This document shows, piece after piece, positions 48,201-61,261 of a stretch of 64,000 nucleotides of DNA. The notes beneath the pieces are model-generated. The model did no database searches, had not been told where the DNA came from, and worked only from the letters and a program-made list of their open reading frames with translations. The translations under genes and the position numbers were made by a program. This stretch comes from Rostratula benghalensis (Eukaryota; Chordata; Aves; Charadriiformes; Rostratulidae), in NCBI GenBank assembly GCA_013399305.1, contig VXAI01000019.1:2927279-2991278 (forward strand), written 5' to 3'. Numbering within the stretch: the stretch's first letter is position 1; every line of letters begins with the position of its first letter.

Positions 48201-51200
48201 GAACTGTCATTCATTTATCAAGATTTTTAAAAATCTAGAGTAAAATACATATTTCAAGAAACTCCAAGTGTAATGGTAGTGGAAATGGAAGGAAAAACCC
48301 TGTGAAACCCCAGCAATATAACACATTAATTTAAGTCTTCTACCTAGAAAATTTTCTGGATGTTCCAAAACCAACTTTCCAGGGTGCTTAGCTGCACTTT
48401 TTTCTGTCATTGGTGTGAAAGTGAGAATAATTCAGATGTAAGATACGCTGTAACTTCAGTCAACTAAATGTGGTCACACACCAACTGGAGTCCATGCAAG
48501 AGGAAGCAAAACTGGCGTGGATCTAGTCATTACATGCAGCCACATACACAATGAGTACATTCTAAGGGGATAACAGACTATAGCCTTTCAGTGAAGGTAG
48601 GGTTTTTTTCTCTTAAGAGACCAGGCATGACATGTTAGCAACTAATATAATAATTGCTCAAAGATTACCTACAGTCATGCGGGTCACCAGTGTGAAAGTC
48701 TGGGGATGACCAAACTCTAATTTTTCAGTCCCCACTTGCTTTCAAGAAGGCAAACCTAAATTTTACGTATGCACTTATTATGAATAGTCTTTATTGCCAA
48801 GTGGATGCATGTGACGGTCTCTTTTAACTACTTACTTGTTGATCTCTCTGCTATTCACTAAATACATGGTTCATAAATTGTAGCTATTTAGCTGCAGAAC
48901 TCCAAGAATAGAAGAAAAACTAATTATCCAAGATTTTATGTTCTGTCAGACAAAGATATCACTTCAGTGCTGTACACACATACCAATATTATTTTCTTTC
49001 AATTTTTTTTCAGGCCCAGTTCAACATTTACAAGTAGATGTTTATTATACTGTTAAGATCAAGATTTGGGATTCCCACAATTTCAGAAATACATGTATGA
49101 AGTTTAATTAGTACTAAAAATATGTTAGTGCTGAACATGGCAGTTCAATAGGAGCCTGATCTGCTGTATAAAAGCATCTGAACTCTCTGCTAGGGAGCTA
49201 ATAACATCTATAATTTCCACCAAAACTGTAATGTTGGAATAAAATAAATTATTTGACTAGAAGCAGACTTTTATACATGTGCTGGCATTCCTAGCATTAT
49301 CAAGAATTAGTATAATACTTTGTCCTCTTCAGCACTCACTGTCGCTTTGTTGCAAACAGACTCCTATTAGTGATGGAAATGATTAATTGTCTCTGTCAAA
49401 TTTTGCAGTAAACCAGAGTTTCTGAGTCAGGAATGAAATACTGCTAAAGCAGCCTTCAGGACTAAGTTGGCACTGGTTTATTGTATTAAACCATACCTTA
49501 AATATATCTTAGAAAGCCTTATGTAGCAGGATTGCAAAGGATGTGGTCCCTAGGAAAGGCTAATGATACCAAAGAAAAGGAGATGGCTCAAATGTGATGC
49601 ACTCATATTGTTGAATTAAAGTGATTTATGAATAAATCTGTTCTACTTGCAATATGAAATCTAGATTAATAAGAATTCTTAAGCTGCATGAAAGGAAAGT
49701 TTGAAACAATGCACAAAATATGGGTGGAGAATTTTCTTGGGTGAATAATTTTACTAGTGATGCATACAATGTGCCAACAGCTTGTTAGATTTCCATATAT
49801 AACTTTTGAATTATTTTTGACCGAGAAAACATGAAAATAAAAGTGAATGTAAGTATTTGATTTTTAATTTATTTTTTGATGCCAGCTGTATGTATTATAT
49901 TGTTGTGAACCTTTTGAATTCACTTATTGCAAACTTAAACATATTAATTTAAAAAAAAAAATATCTCAGAAATGGTATGCAACAGTAGTCTAATTTTGCA
50001 GACATTTGCCCCTGCAAATACATAATGACTGGCAGATAACTCCACATGAGAAGGAACGCTAATGATATTTGTTGATTAGCCAGAAATTAGTAAATTGTAT
50101 ATGATTCTAATGTTTTACAGAGAGTCACATACAGATACGAATTTCTATAAAATACTACTAACAAGAAGAATAACAACAAAAAAGTCTCTATTTGCAAAAA
50201 CCACCATGGTGTCTGCATTAATGTACAAGCTCTCAGTATGCAAAGTACTCAGATATCTTTAAATACCATTCTGAATAGAAATTACAAAGTTAAACTAATC
50301 TACTTTTCCATTCCTTCTCATTACTCTGATGTATTCCCACTGTTCCTTTTCTTTGGTAACATTTTGACAGTTCAAAAGATTGCACTGTTTGAGGCATTTA
50401 CAGATCTTCGTAAATTAAATATACTTCCACAAAGAGAACCATGAGCTGGCCCCATAACAAGGTACCTTTTTCCCATCTTTCAAAATATATTATCTGAATA
50501 AACATAATCTAAAATAATTCTTGGTTATCCAAAAGGGATGGCACTGCTGCCTGTCCCATGAGCTCCATTTTTTTTCTAGAGACAGTAAATTTAAGCTAAA
50601 ATATTATGCACCACTGGGTGCAAACCAGGTCAAACTAGAAGATAATTTATTTAAAAATTGCCTGAAAAGGTGCTTTGATGATTTCTTCTGCATAAAGAAT
50701 CAGATGCATATACTAATTTCTGGAGAAGCAGTTTAGCATTCACTTACGTGTGACTGAATGAAAAATATCTAGTCAGATAGACATCTGTGAAAAATTGTCC
50801 ACTTTAGGAGATACCGATTGGAAGGAAACTATGAAATGCTTTTTACTTTTACTGAAAATGGACTTCAGAGGGTTGGTAAAAATAAATTTGATTTTCAAAA
50901 TGAAAGTAAAAGCTGATTTTGAGAGTGTTGAAGCTCAGATTCTGTTATACTGAACAGAACTGAGGCTGGCTAATCTAAGATTATTCTACAGAATGTTACT
51001 AAATAAGACTGCCAATTTTACATTTTGATCATGTAAGTTAAATATGTTATTTGACTAATATAACATCAAGCACGTGTCTATCGTGCTGTAAAACAATCTA
51101 GGCTTACAATCCCCATTTTCCTCACCATAAAACATACTGCTACCCATATACTTGGTTAAATAAACAAAAAAAAGAGTATTTTTTGGTTTTAATGTACTCC

Positions 51201-54200
51201 ATATTTTCACAAGTTCCTTGGAATGTAAACAAATCATAATTTAATTTTTATTAGCTGAAAAAATGTTTTATTGTGAAAGAGTTTAGAGCTGACAGACAGA
51301 AAAAAGAAGATTGTATGGCTGCCCTGTGAGATGTGTGATTAAAGCTGTTACTTCTTGCAAGCTTCTTAAATAATACTACATAGAGCTTTTTCAATATTAA
51401 ACACAATTACATGTACTCAAAGGTGACAGTATTATATTTAGATATAGGGGATATGGCATAGAAGTCACTATTCAATAAGTATAAATTCTGTGAGAGAAGC
51501 AAATAATCAGAAAGAAACTGCAATGAATCTGCTTGCTGCAACATCTGAGTTTGAAGGATGTTATGAAAATGGAAGTAATTTTTCAATCACATTCAACATC
51601 ACTGTAGTACTGAGAAAAACGACAAAAGTTCTCATGATCAACAAAATAAAAAAAATAATCCTAGTAGTAGAAGGGGAAATTAAAGGAATTATCTTCTGTA
51701 TCATGTTTCCAATGCGTTAGCAAAAAAAAATGTCTGGATTGAAAAAATGTTCTAATAAAATCAGACTATACCAACTGGAAATTGTTATGCTTTGTGGAGA
51801 AGAGTGTTTAATTTACTTTACAGGTAAGTTTGACTGAATAGAGTTTTAAAATGACTATTCCTTTTCTGGTCACCGGACATCAAGAGTAATGAATGACTGA
51901 TTTTTAAAGTTTTCTGGCTGAATAGGAAAAATAAAATAGGCAAACTGTTTTCAAATTGAATGAGAAATGTTGTTTTCTTTCAGGATGGATAGGCTAAATG
52001 GAGAATGGGGCTCACTGCCTGATTGGCATTCATATCTATTAATCTCTTCTGGAAGCATTCAGGTTTACCCGTGGAAACGCTACAGAGTATGCAGCTAACA
52101 AAGTTAGGTATTTCAACAGGCAAGATTGCTTCTGAAAATTTAAAGTTTATCTGATTGATATCTACAGACAATGCTGATAAATGGATAGACAGCTGAATTT
52201 ATTAAGGTTCTAGCTCTACTTTACCTTACTTCTGTATGCAAAAGCCATTTAATAAATCTGTGTAGTGTTTTCACCTAATGGATATCTTTCAGCTAGCTGA
52301 AGGGAACTCAGACTCAGCCTATAAAAAGCACACCCATTCACTCTATTATTGCAATAATAATATAATATTGTATTTATAGTATACATTCATTATAAAATTA
52401 CACATATACATATAGATATACATAGCATTGCATTAGCTTAGGTGAAGAGAGTGAATGCTGCGATCCTTGGAGTTGTGTAGAGCTAGCTTGGGCACTTGAA
52501 TCACACATACAAACTGTAGCTGACCTAAAGGAAGAACCCATATTATGATGCCAAACAATTTCCTTTAGTGTGGCTTGATGTATTTAATGTTAACACACAT
52601 CTGAGAGGTCTTTTTAGCAAAGTAGTAGCCGTGACTTTGGTAGATTTTTATAAATTATATTTCATCTACTGGATTCACTGGCCTTTTTTAGCAAATATTT
52701 AGGAGAAAGTAAGAAGCAAACTGTGACTTAGTTTTATAGTATTTTTATGAGTCTGATCTCCTTCCTCTAATTATTTTGACTCTTTTTGCTACTGTCCCAA
52801 CTTTGTATTTAACTACATTTACATTACAGAGAATGCATTTTGATTATTGTATTTCTGTTTTGAAAATTGAGAGCCTGGCAATGGAAATGCATATCAGAAC
52901 AGGTACTATGGAATAAATCAAGGCTTTTTTACTTATGGTAATGGTAAATCTAAACCCTTATTTAACTTGGACAGAGTTATGAGGCTATAGAAGCAATTAA
53001 ATAGCTCTTATTAAGAGTAATATTTTTCTCTGGTCAGTAGAGTTGTAGATAGGAAGTCTGAGAGATGAGGAAATATTTCTTTTATATGGCTAAAGATTTT
53101 ACAGATTGCATATCTTTTTATAAATACTTGTATATCTTTATATATAAAAGTTCAAGAAAACCATACAGTATGATTTCAATAGCCATGACTCAGATATCTG
53201 ATATGCCACCTAATTCATATAGCCTTTTTGTACTGATGAGCCTCAAATACTTTGCAAAATATAAGCCTCCAGTTTAAGATAGTCCACTGTCCACATTGTG
53301 AAAATTAAGGGTCTTATAGGTACAGTTTAGATACTCCCAAGTTAAAAATCAACCATCTATAGAAAAGAAGATCAAATTTATAGAGAAAAGAAAGTAAAAA
53401 ACCCAAACCCCAAACTCCTCAGAAACCTGGTGCAAATCAATCTAATTCAGGAAGAGCAATGAGAAAATTGACCTTATCATCTGGACAGTGTGTGAACAGT
53501 GATCAACAAGTCTCTACTGAGAAGTTTTTATCCCCAAAGAGTTTAAAGATGTGGACAAATAACACGAGAGCTGCAAAATCTGAGAAAAATTTTTGGAATG
53601 TAAATGATAATATGCAAGTGTGAAATGAAAGAGACACCTTTATGGAATGTAAATAATTGTCATATCTATCATGGATATATAAATCAAGTTGTTCTGCCAA
53701 AATGGCAATAAGTTATTTTTCATTCCATAGCAAAAGTTACATTCATTTCCATTTATTTCCAACTGAAAGAGAGGATGTTCCCTGACACTTTAATGTGCAT
53801 TCTGTCATCTGCTGTTCCTCATGGCTGATTAAAGCTAATTTATAGTTCTATCTTTTTCCTAACTCTCAACAAAGTATGGAGTTATCAATAAGGAATGAAA
53901 ATACCATTTTCCCATGCATGTCTTATAGACGATATGAGCTAAAATTTTGCATACCACAGGGTTTACTTACTGAACTACAGCTATTTTGGTAGCATTCAAT
54001 ACAAGAAAACTCTACAGTCATTTGTAAGGCTTATAGTAACAAAAAATTCACTCCTTCAGAAAAAGTAAATTTCAGAGATAAGAAGAAATATGAATGTGGA
54101 GATACAATATGAATATACTAAAATACCAGAATCTGAGAAGTCAGACCATCAACAACATTGATTATACATCTTAACACTGAAATATACTGTTTGTCTCTTA

Positions 54201-54279
54201 CCTGGAGATCAGCAACATAAATGAAGAGAGTGAGGTACAGTGTGTGTTTATGGATGTATACGTATATATGATTGTCAAA
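45283..54279. other. Nine-kilobase AT-rich stretch with no gene or recognisable repeat
   Basis: Read throughout on both strands. There are only chance frames (60-90 codons), an A11 tract at 49951-49961 and an AT-rich patch at 52345-52430. No CR1 signature, splice-bounded open frame or RNA gene was seen. Confidence 0.6.
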
Positions 54280-54450
54280 CTGGTAACAACAGATGAGGAG
54301 AAAGCTGAGGAACTCAACAACTTTTTTTGCCTCAGTCTTCACTTGCTGTCTCTCCCCACAGCTCTCAAGGCAGGGAGAGAAAAGTCCCTCCCAGTGGAAG
54401 AGGAGATCAGAAGATCCCCTGAGGAACCCTGTGGGCTGACATCCAACAGG
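54280..54450 (+). mobile_element. CR1 ORF2 internal fragment (linker before reverse transcriptase)
   Basis: The plus-strand frame reads VTTDEEKAEELNNFF, followed by a Ser/Leu-rich stretch. It matches the linker that joins the endonuclease and reverse-transcriptase domains in CR1-type LINEs ('EKAE-LN-FF' pattern). At DNA level 'gaggagaaagctgagga' and 'tttttgcctcagtcttcac' are typical of CR1 at this point. No catalytic domain of either enzyme is kept. The right edge is unclear. A 168-codon minus-strand frame at 54118-54624 is largely antisense to it. Confidence 0.65.
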
Positions 54451-55559
54451 AAGAACTTGGCGTAAAGCAATTGGGACCCTCGCTGAGGGGTTTTTTCCTC
54501 CTGACTTGTGTGTTAATGGGTTGTAGGGAGCAGCACTGGTACTCACAAAATCCAAGCACCTGTGCTTCCAACTGGAGGTGTGTGGAAGCATGGAAACCTG
54601 CCCTCCCAGGAGAGGTGGGAACATGCTTGCAGCTGTGGGATTGAACTTTTTGCAATTAGTTCTTGTGGGGTGTTTAGAAATTTATAGGTGTTTATTAACA
54701 TTTTGAAAATCTGTAGAGTTCTCATTTATATATGATTTGCGGCTCATATTGATCCTGACTGCATAGTTCACTGATTATGAGTTAATTAGTGTCATCTCTA
54801 AATCAATAAATTGCTTTGATCTTGATTTAAAGTATGTGATGAGAGAAACTGTTCCCTGAGACTCTATTCCAGCTCTGACTTTTTGGGCACTAAATACCCA
54901 AATGAGCCAAAGACTCTCTGAAGTCCGTAAGAATTGTTATTAACCTATTCTATGCGAGAAGGATTTAGATTTTGCAGTGAATAATGACAGTATTCTATCC
55001 TAAATGAAAAGACACCAGCAAAATATTACATATGTATATAAAAGTTAAACTACTCTCTAAAATGCCAGTTCATTCCTCCCTATTGTCAGTGGGATATATT
55101 TCTCTCTCTCTTTCCCTCTTTTCCCAAATAATATCCAGACTATTATTATCTAATCTGCATATTTGCCTGAAAAATCAAATACAAATCTTGTAATTGCTCC
55201 TGTATGTACAATAATAAATTTTAAGATTGCTTTGAACAACAATTCAGCTGGGGCTTTGAGGTATTATTAATCTCAGTCCAATTCATTGGCAAAAATCAAG
55301 CCTTCAACCTTCATCTCGGGTATTGAGCCTCTGTGGAAAACCTGTGGAAAGTTTTGTCTATGCAGGATATTTTTTATTAGTCAACACAGAGAGTCTGGTT
55401 TTCCAAGGTTTTGATAAAGTGTAGGTAGCTAACTGTAGGTGTTCTGTATCACTTATTGGAGGCATCTCTTCTTTGCTGAGTAGGATAAGTGGTGCTTGAC
55501 ATCTAATAGCAGGGATGTATCAAGAGGTGGGCAGGCCTGATCACACCTGAAACCAAGTG
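54451..55559. other. Non-coding stretch between two CR1 pieces
   Basis: No gene is recognised. 54451-54660 is mixed in base composition and could be degraded element sequence. The rest is unique AT-rich DNA. Confidence 0.55.
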
Positions 55560-55668
55560 TGAGCAACCTGGTCTGGTGGGAGGAGTCCCTGCCCATGGTG
55601 AGGGGGTTGGAAGTACATGATCTTTAAGGTCTCTTCTAACCCAAACCATTATTCTATGATTCTATGAA
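55560..55668 (+). mobile_element. CR1 LINE, 3' end fragment
   Basis: 'gagcaacctggtctggtggg', 'agtccctgcccatggtgagg', 'catgatctttaaggtctctt', then a well-kept ATTCTATGATTCTATGA tail. About 109 bases, 5' truncated. Confidence 0.95.
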
Positions 55669-56128
55669 ATAGGAAGACATACACAGAGCAGCAAAGAAGG
55701 CTGTTCTTTTATTGATCTTCAGAAACAATATTTCTTTTCAAAGGTCTAATTTATAGTGAAAGACACACACTGTTTTTACTAGAAATAATTTCACTAGACT
55801 TTTTTTTTATTTTATACTTTGGATAACATGTTTGTTTTGTCATGTGGTTTAAATGTTACTGTTCTCTTTTCCCAGAAGGGTAGTATATAAATATATATAT
55901 ATATATAAAAGTATAGGTCATTATTTTTAGCATTTATGCTTATTCTCATATAATCCAAAAATGTGCTTGAGATAAAAATATCTGGAAGACATAACTTGTG
56001 TTGTTTTTATAGAAAATTCAAAGTAGAACAAGCCATGCTGTGTGCAATTTACAACAATTGCCTTTAAAAATTGCTGTTATTGTGGTATTAGTAATTTCCT
56101 CCATATCGGAAACCAGCTTGATTAAGAG
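55669..56128. other. Non-coding stretch with (TA)n tract
   Basis: No gene is seen. A (TA)n run lies at about 55883-55908. Reverse-strand AATAAA words occur near 55706 and 55806. Confidence 0.65.
55883..55908. repeat. (TA)n microsatellite
   Basis: About 26 bases of alternating T and A with one AAA interruption. Confidence 0.9.
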
Positions 56129-56321
56129 TTAACAGCCAGTATCCTGATTAAGAGATGGTGTGGAACTACTTTTTCCCAGGAGCATCAAAGGACTGGGTTG
56201 TGAGTAGGAGTCCTGATTCAGTTCCTGAATTCCTCTCTTCTTGCAGGTGGAAGCAGCATGAGGAAGCTCTTCAATTGCTGCAAAATCACTTTGTGTCTTA
56301 TAGATGGTGGATCGATTTGCA
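56129..56321 (-). other. Possible terminal coding exon (63 codons), unproven
   Basis: On the minus strand an acceptor-like CTTACCTCAG, preceded by a pyrimidine-biased stretch, is followed by 63 open codons and a TAA (plus-strand 56129-56131). The translation begins ANRSTIYKTQSDFAAIEELP, is polar and Ser/Gln/Asn rich, and contains STCKKRGIQ and SSSTPSLNQDTGC at the end. No hydrophobic segment is present. The composition is more protein-like than other frames here, but I recognise no family, and frames of this length arise often by chance in this window. Minus-strand AATAAA words occur about 320 and 420 bases downstream. Confidence 0.15.
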
Positions 56322-56326
56322 CTGAG
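56247..56326 (+). other. Exon-like module with strong splice consensus (80 nt)
   Basis: Preceded by CCTGAATTCCTCTCTTCTTGCAG, a good pyrimidine tract and acceptor, and ended by CTGAG|GTAAGC, a good donor. Two frames contain stops. The third is open across all 26 codons and contains MRKLFNCCKITLCLIDGG. No family is recognised. It overlaps the minus-strand frame described separately; at most one of the two is likely to be real. A non-coding RNA exon is possible. Confidence 0.18.
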
Positions 56327-56347
56327 GTAAGCAGTGGGGATGTACAT

Positions 56348-57981
56348 GAAGAAAAGTTAAACATTTTAAGCGTAATTGAATTTGGACAGGAATGATAAAA
56401 CTATGACCTTTTAAAAAGCTTTTCTGTTTTGAAACAAAACATTTCTGATGCTCAAGTCTTTTTCCATCTCTGAATGCTGAGTAGAGTTCAACAAGTGGTT
56501 TAATGTAGAGAGACAGCAATTTTTAGTTTTGTCTCTAGAGTCTAGTAACCCAGGTAGAGGAAAGCTGGGTTAAGCTCTGTGGGGTTTCCTCTGAGAGCAG
56601 CCTTACAGTACCATAATTGTTTCTTTAGCTTCCCCACACAGCATAATCTCTGGAAGTCTCAGGAATAATTTTAGCAAACAATGAATTCACAGGTATGCTA
56701 AAGGTATGAGTTGCATGGCTTAGCTTATTGTGCATGGACTTCACACATCCTTCTGCAAAACTACTTACAACTTTAATATTTAGTGGTCTGGGCGAATGCA
56801 ACAAAATATGTAAAAGCCACAAGAATATGTAATTTAGATTTGTCACTTTCTAACATTTCAGAACAGTTAATTATGTCTTTCATGAATATTCTCCGTATTA
56901 CTCATCAGACCTTCTGATAATATCTGCAACTCTGACAGTAAAAGAAGTGTCATTTATATCTCCTCATTTAAATTTCTACTGCAGTCTAGACTAAACCTCC
57001 ATCAGCAGCGCAAAACAATGCCCCGCACCCGTGCTAAGTATAATAACTGTAGAGGATAAGGGCAATATTGATCTCAAGAAATCAAAATGACATTTTCTGA
57101 CACAAAAAAAACATCCTATTTTATACTGTGTCTGTCTGGAACCAAGTGACCTCCTTTTCTTGTATGAGGGTTTATCAGAGTTTTTTTATACTGAAGCTTT
57201 TCCTTTTAAAATAACACTTATGTTACTATTTCAAAATGTTCCCTTTTTCTTTTAATCTGTGGCTAGATTTCTTTGGATAAATCTTAAAGATCTCATTTCA
57301 TATGATGAGACATAGAAGGGAAAAATACATATCCTTATACAAAATCTTTACATGTGGGAACAGAGAAAATTGGTTTATACAGCTCTAACTCTCATGAGAG
57401 GTGCTTTACTTACACTGTGACAGCAAGGCCTTCCTTCATTTGGTAGCCATGAAAGAAAAAACCTCAACAGCAGAATTGAACACAATCACACAGCTCTTCA
57501 GATGGTAGTTTATGGATGGCAACTTAATAGTGGGCAAGCACCAGAAGTTCCTTAGGACAGAATAACCCTACTTTTGCTAATATCAGAATCAATTATTCTC
57601 ATTACAGCTTCAGAGATCTTCCATTTTCTGTCTGAAGGGCTTATTTTGCGTCCACCAGACAAGGGTGGCATTCCTTAACATTAATCAAACAAACATACTA
57701 TTTCACAAGCAAATCTGCCTCTTAAGCAGCTTTTGTGTCTCTGGAACCCTGCATGGTAAAGCAGAAAAACAATGTCCAAATGTGTAAGAAACAAAAAATG
57801 AAGCAGTTGCTGCTTATTGGTAGGACTCTGTTCCCCTCAGTCTAGTAGGAGTTGGTAGGAATAATAGATCAAAAACTACTGTGACTGCTTTTTAACACGT
57901 TTCTGTGGGAAAGAAGGGTTAAAGCATAGATTCTTCCCACTATGTCAGGGAAGTGGCAAGAGCGAGCACAGGGGTGTTACT
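56348..57981. other. Unique non-coding stretch
   Basis: No gene or repeat is recognised. Confidence 0.6.
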
Positions 57982-58016
57982 AGAGCTAAGGCAGGGTAGT
58001 CTCTACCCTTAGCTCT
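57982..58016. repeat. Hairpin-forming inverted repeat
   Basis: AGAGCTAA (57982-57989) pairs with TTAGCTCT (58009-58016), and inside it GGGTAG (57994-57999) pairs with CTACCC (58003-58008) around a 3-base loop. The left arm has a 4-base bulge. Fourteen pairs in all. It is too short for a typical microRNA precursor. Confidence 0.75.
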
Positions 58017-61000
58017 TCTCATGTAGTTTGAAGAGCTCTTCCTAACGTCCACTTCTGTCCTCTCTCCACCATTGACATCCATCACCACATTGCCTAAATA
58101 CCTAGATTTGTTAAATCATTCTGAACTGCTTCATAAAGCTGAAGACTGGAATGATTTAATACAATTTGCAGGTTTTGTCACCTCATTGCTCAACATTTTC
58201 CATATCATTAATAAATACACTGAATAAGTACTGATACTTCTTTTCAGACAATTACTTCCTTCTCTTAGAAACGCTGGCCTTTTTCTCTCTGTGTTGCAGC
58301 TAAAAAAAAGATGAAATTAATCTAGTCTTTAATCATAGGTTTTGTTTTTTTTTTTCTCTTTACTTTTTTTAGAGTTAAACCAGAGTGAAATTTAGTACAA
58401 GGGAAGAAAATCTGGCAGATGGGGGATATTCATAGTGTTCCTATTAAATGTGCAGAATAGCTAATAGGTTGTCCATATTCTTACAGATGTGCTTTTAAAT
58501 CTTTAACACTAGGATATTTTTGTTTCAGCTCAAAATATTGCTTCGCTCTAAGGCAGTGATAGATTATTAGCTCTGACCTATATAATACTGATGAATCATC
58601 TACAATATTTCTTTGTAAGCATGACTAGGTCATGTGAACATTCTGATTCTCTTGTAAAGGGAGGTAAAGGTAAATAGATTTGTATTACTCTAAATAGCTG
58701 AGAAAATTGAGAGAATTGAAGGATATTTGAGTGAGTAGTCTTGCATGCTTTTTTGAGATCTTAGAAGTGACTTCCTATGTGGGTATCTTGTTCCACATGG
58801 AATTTGCTTTGCAACACCCAGTCAAATGGACTGATACTTTCAGTAAGAGAAGCATCTTCTTCTGGTCTTCAGATCCAAAATTAATCAAATGTAGGTTTTC
58901 CAATTCTAGCACCAGAAAACAACAACAAGATTTTGCTAAGACCCTCATTTTGTTGAAGTGCCTGTAAATAATGTAGGAGGGTTTTTCAGAAGATTATTTC
59001 TTCAGATATTTTTAATAACGCTGTAGCAGCTTATGAATCATCACCAATAAAAATGACTGATGAGTCCCACAGAATACATTATTAAAATTGTTAATATAAT
59101 AAAAATACCCCAACAAACCCTATATAAGACATTTGAATGTCAATTCATATTCAATTTACTCAAACAGTTCTTCAAGGAATTAAGTGTAACAAAAACGAAT
59201 GGCAGGTTTCATGTACCTATGTTGGAACACTTTTTCCACATTTGGCCCTTCTGGAGACATTGCAATGTAATGTTCGTGGTCCAAAACATTTTTATTTGTT
59301 TTAATAAATTTTATGTAAATATTGTAGTACAGGAAACACAGAACATTTAAATAGATAATTTTATCGCCTGATTTATTAGTTATTCGGGTTGTAAAAAGAT
59401 GCCGTGCCGCAGAACTTTTTAAAGAAAATAAATTCAATAAGGAACCAAAACCTTAGCAGAAAAGGATACTTATCAAGCTGTAAAACTTAGGTTAATATAA
59501 TAAAAACTTAGAAGGAGAAGACTAGTTTATCACTGTGTAAATATGATCCAGTTGCTGGAAAAGCAGTGAGGAACCAAACAGGCACTGAGATTTAAAGTCT
59601 CTAACAGGTTGCAGACCATACTAAACTACTGCGAGATCTTGCCCCAGATCTATCAATCAGTCCCTTGGATAAAAGCTGTATGTTCTTACTGATTTCTACT
59701 TATTTCTGTATTGTTGAAGGACTAAAGTATCAGACCATCATTTCTTACTGAAAGCTCAGAAATTTTCCTCTGTGCGTACCATCACCACAGGGTCACGTTG
59801 CTTACTTTGGAAAGAACCTGTCATGATTGGAAAGTTGGAAAGGTACACTGAAAGCGTTATAGAAGTGGGAGATGGACCATGAAATGTCATGGGCCTTTTA
59901 ATACCTTCAACTAATCAAAATGCCACCAATTCCCATTCAAAAAAATATCATTAATTAAAGCTGATCTCATCAACACTTTGGTTTGTTTCAAGTTCTTGGC
60001 AAAGTTTTTATATCAGATTTCTTTTGACAATAGCAAAACATCAAAAATAAGAGTAAACTGCTATATATTCCCTTATAAATGGGAAAAAATATTTAAAAGT
60101 TATTTTCAAAGTTTATTGAATTTTTTCAGCTCTCGAAACTAAACTTTCCAAAAGCAGGTGAAGTTCCCTGAAATGATACTTGTATATAAAGCTCTGTTTC
60201 CTAATTGTAACAAATTGAAAAGTTTGGAATTTTGATTTCAAAATGAGTTGCCAGAAATATCTTTTCATGTATCACTCACATAAACCCCCCTCTCTGCCCC
60301 ATTTTAGAGAGAGAAAATCAGACTTAAGTAGCTTTTGGTTGTTGTTTTTTTTTTTCCAAAGAAAACAAACCAATTTTTTAATTAATCCTAAATGGATTTG
60401 AATGGAATATATTCCAGAACATAGCTGGCAATTTGCTTGTTTAGGGCTTTTTTTGGTTCAAATTATGGCTATACTCTCTTCCTCCTGAGCTTCCTTCTAA
60501 TTGAAACCTTTCCTAACCCTGGAAAGCTCCAGTGTCTGGGACTCCAGTAAAGGAAATGGGAGTATCTTCCTCAACTGACTTCAGTGAAGACACGCCAGTT
60601 TATGCCAGCTGTTTCTTTGCCCCTGTACCTTTGTATTTAGGTAAAAACTGTTGATTTTCAGTATCCCTGCTCACAATTTGTTTCCAAATAAGCATCCCAC
60701 ACTCCAAGGGCCATCTGCTGTTTGCTCTGAGCTAATGAGTGCACTTTAACACTAATGTCCTTGGGAGGAGGTAACATGCTATCACTTTGTAAAACAGGGC
60801 TCCTGATTTCTTATGAATTCAAAATTTTCACTCTTGTGAATTAGCATGTTTAAATAATTTTCTCCCCACCACATTCACAGATGTGAGTCATAGGTGCATA
60901 GAGGATGCTGTACAGATCTACGGTAGTGTCTGGTGATCCAGGCTTAATGACCCCTGTTCAAACACTGAGACAAACCCGTTGAGCAGGAGGGACATCTGTT

Positions 61001-61261
61001 CAATGCTGTGATTTAGAGTGCACTGAAAATGTAAGCTCTTTTAGCTATGACTAAAAGAAGCTTATGCTATGAAGAACCAATGTCTTCTTTCTATGAGTGA
61101 ACAAACCCTATTCATAGAGCTATTGCAATAGCATCCATGAAATTGTTCTAAATATCTTCTGGAATTCCAAATTCAAAGCTTTCCTAAACATTGTTAAAAA
61201 AAATTCTTTCTGGTTGATGTTTTAGATATATATACTTCCTCCTTTACTTTCAAGATAGGGG
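58017..61261. other. Unique AT-rich non-coding stretch, about 3.2 kb
   Basis: No gene is recognised. T runs lie near 58340-58352 and 60340-60354. Overlapping opposite-strand frames at 59060-59437 look like chance. Confidence 0.6.

Noticed and set aside
54118..54624. Longest ORF in the window (168 codons, minus strand)
   Set aside because: Much of it is antisense to a CR1 ORF2 fragment, and the translation has no recognisable domain.
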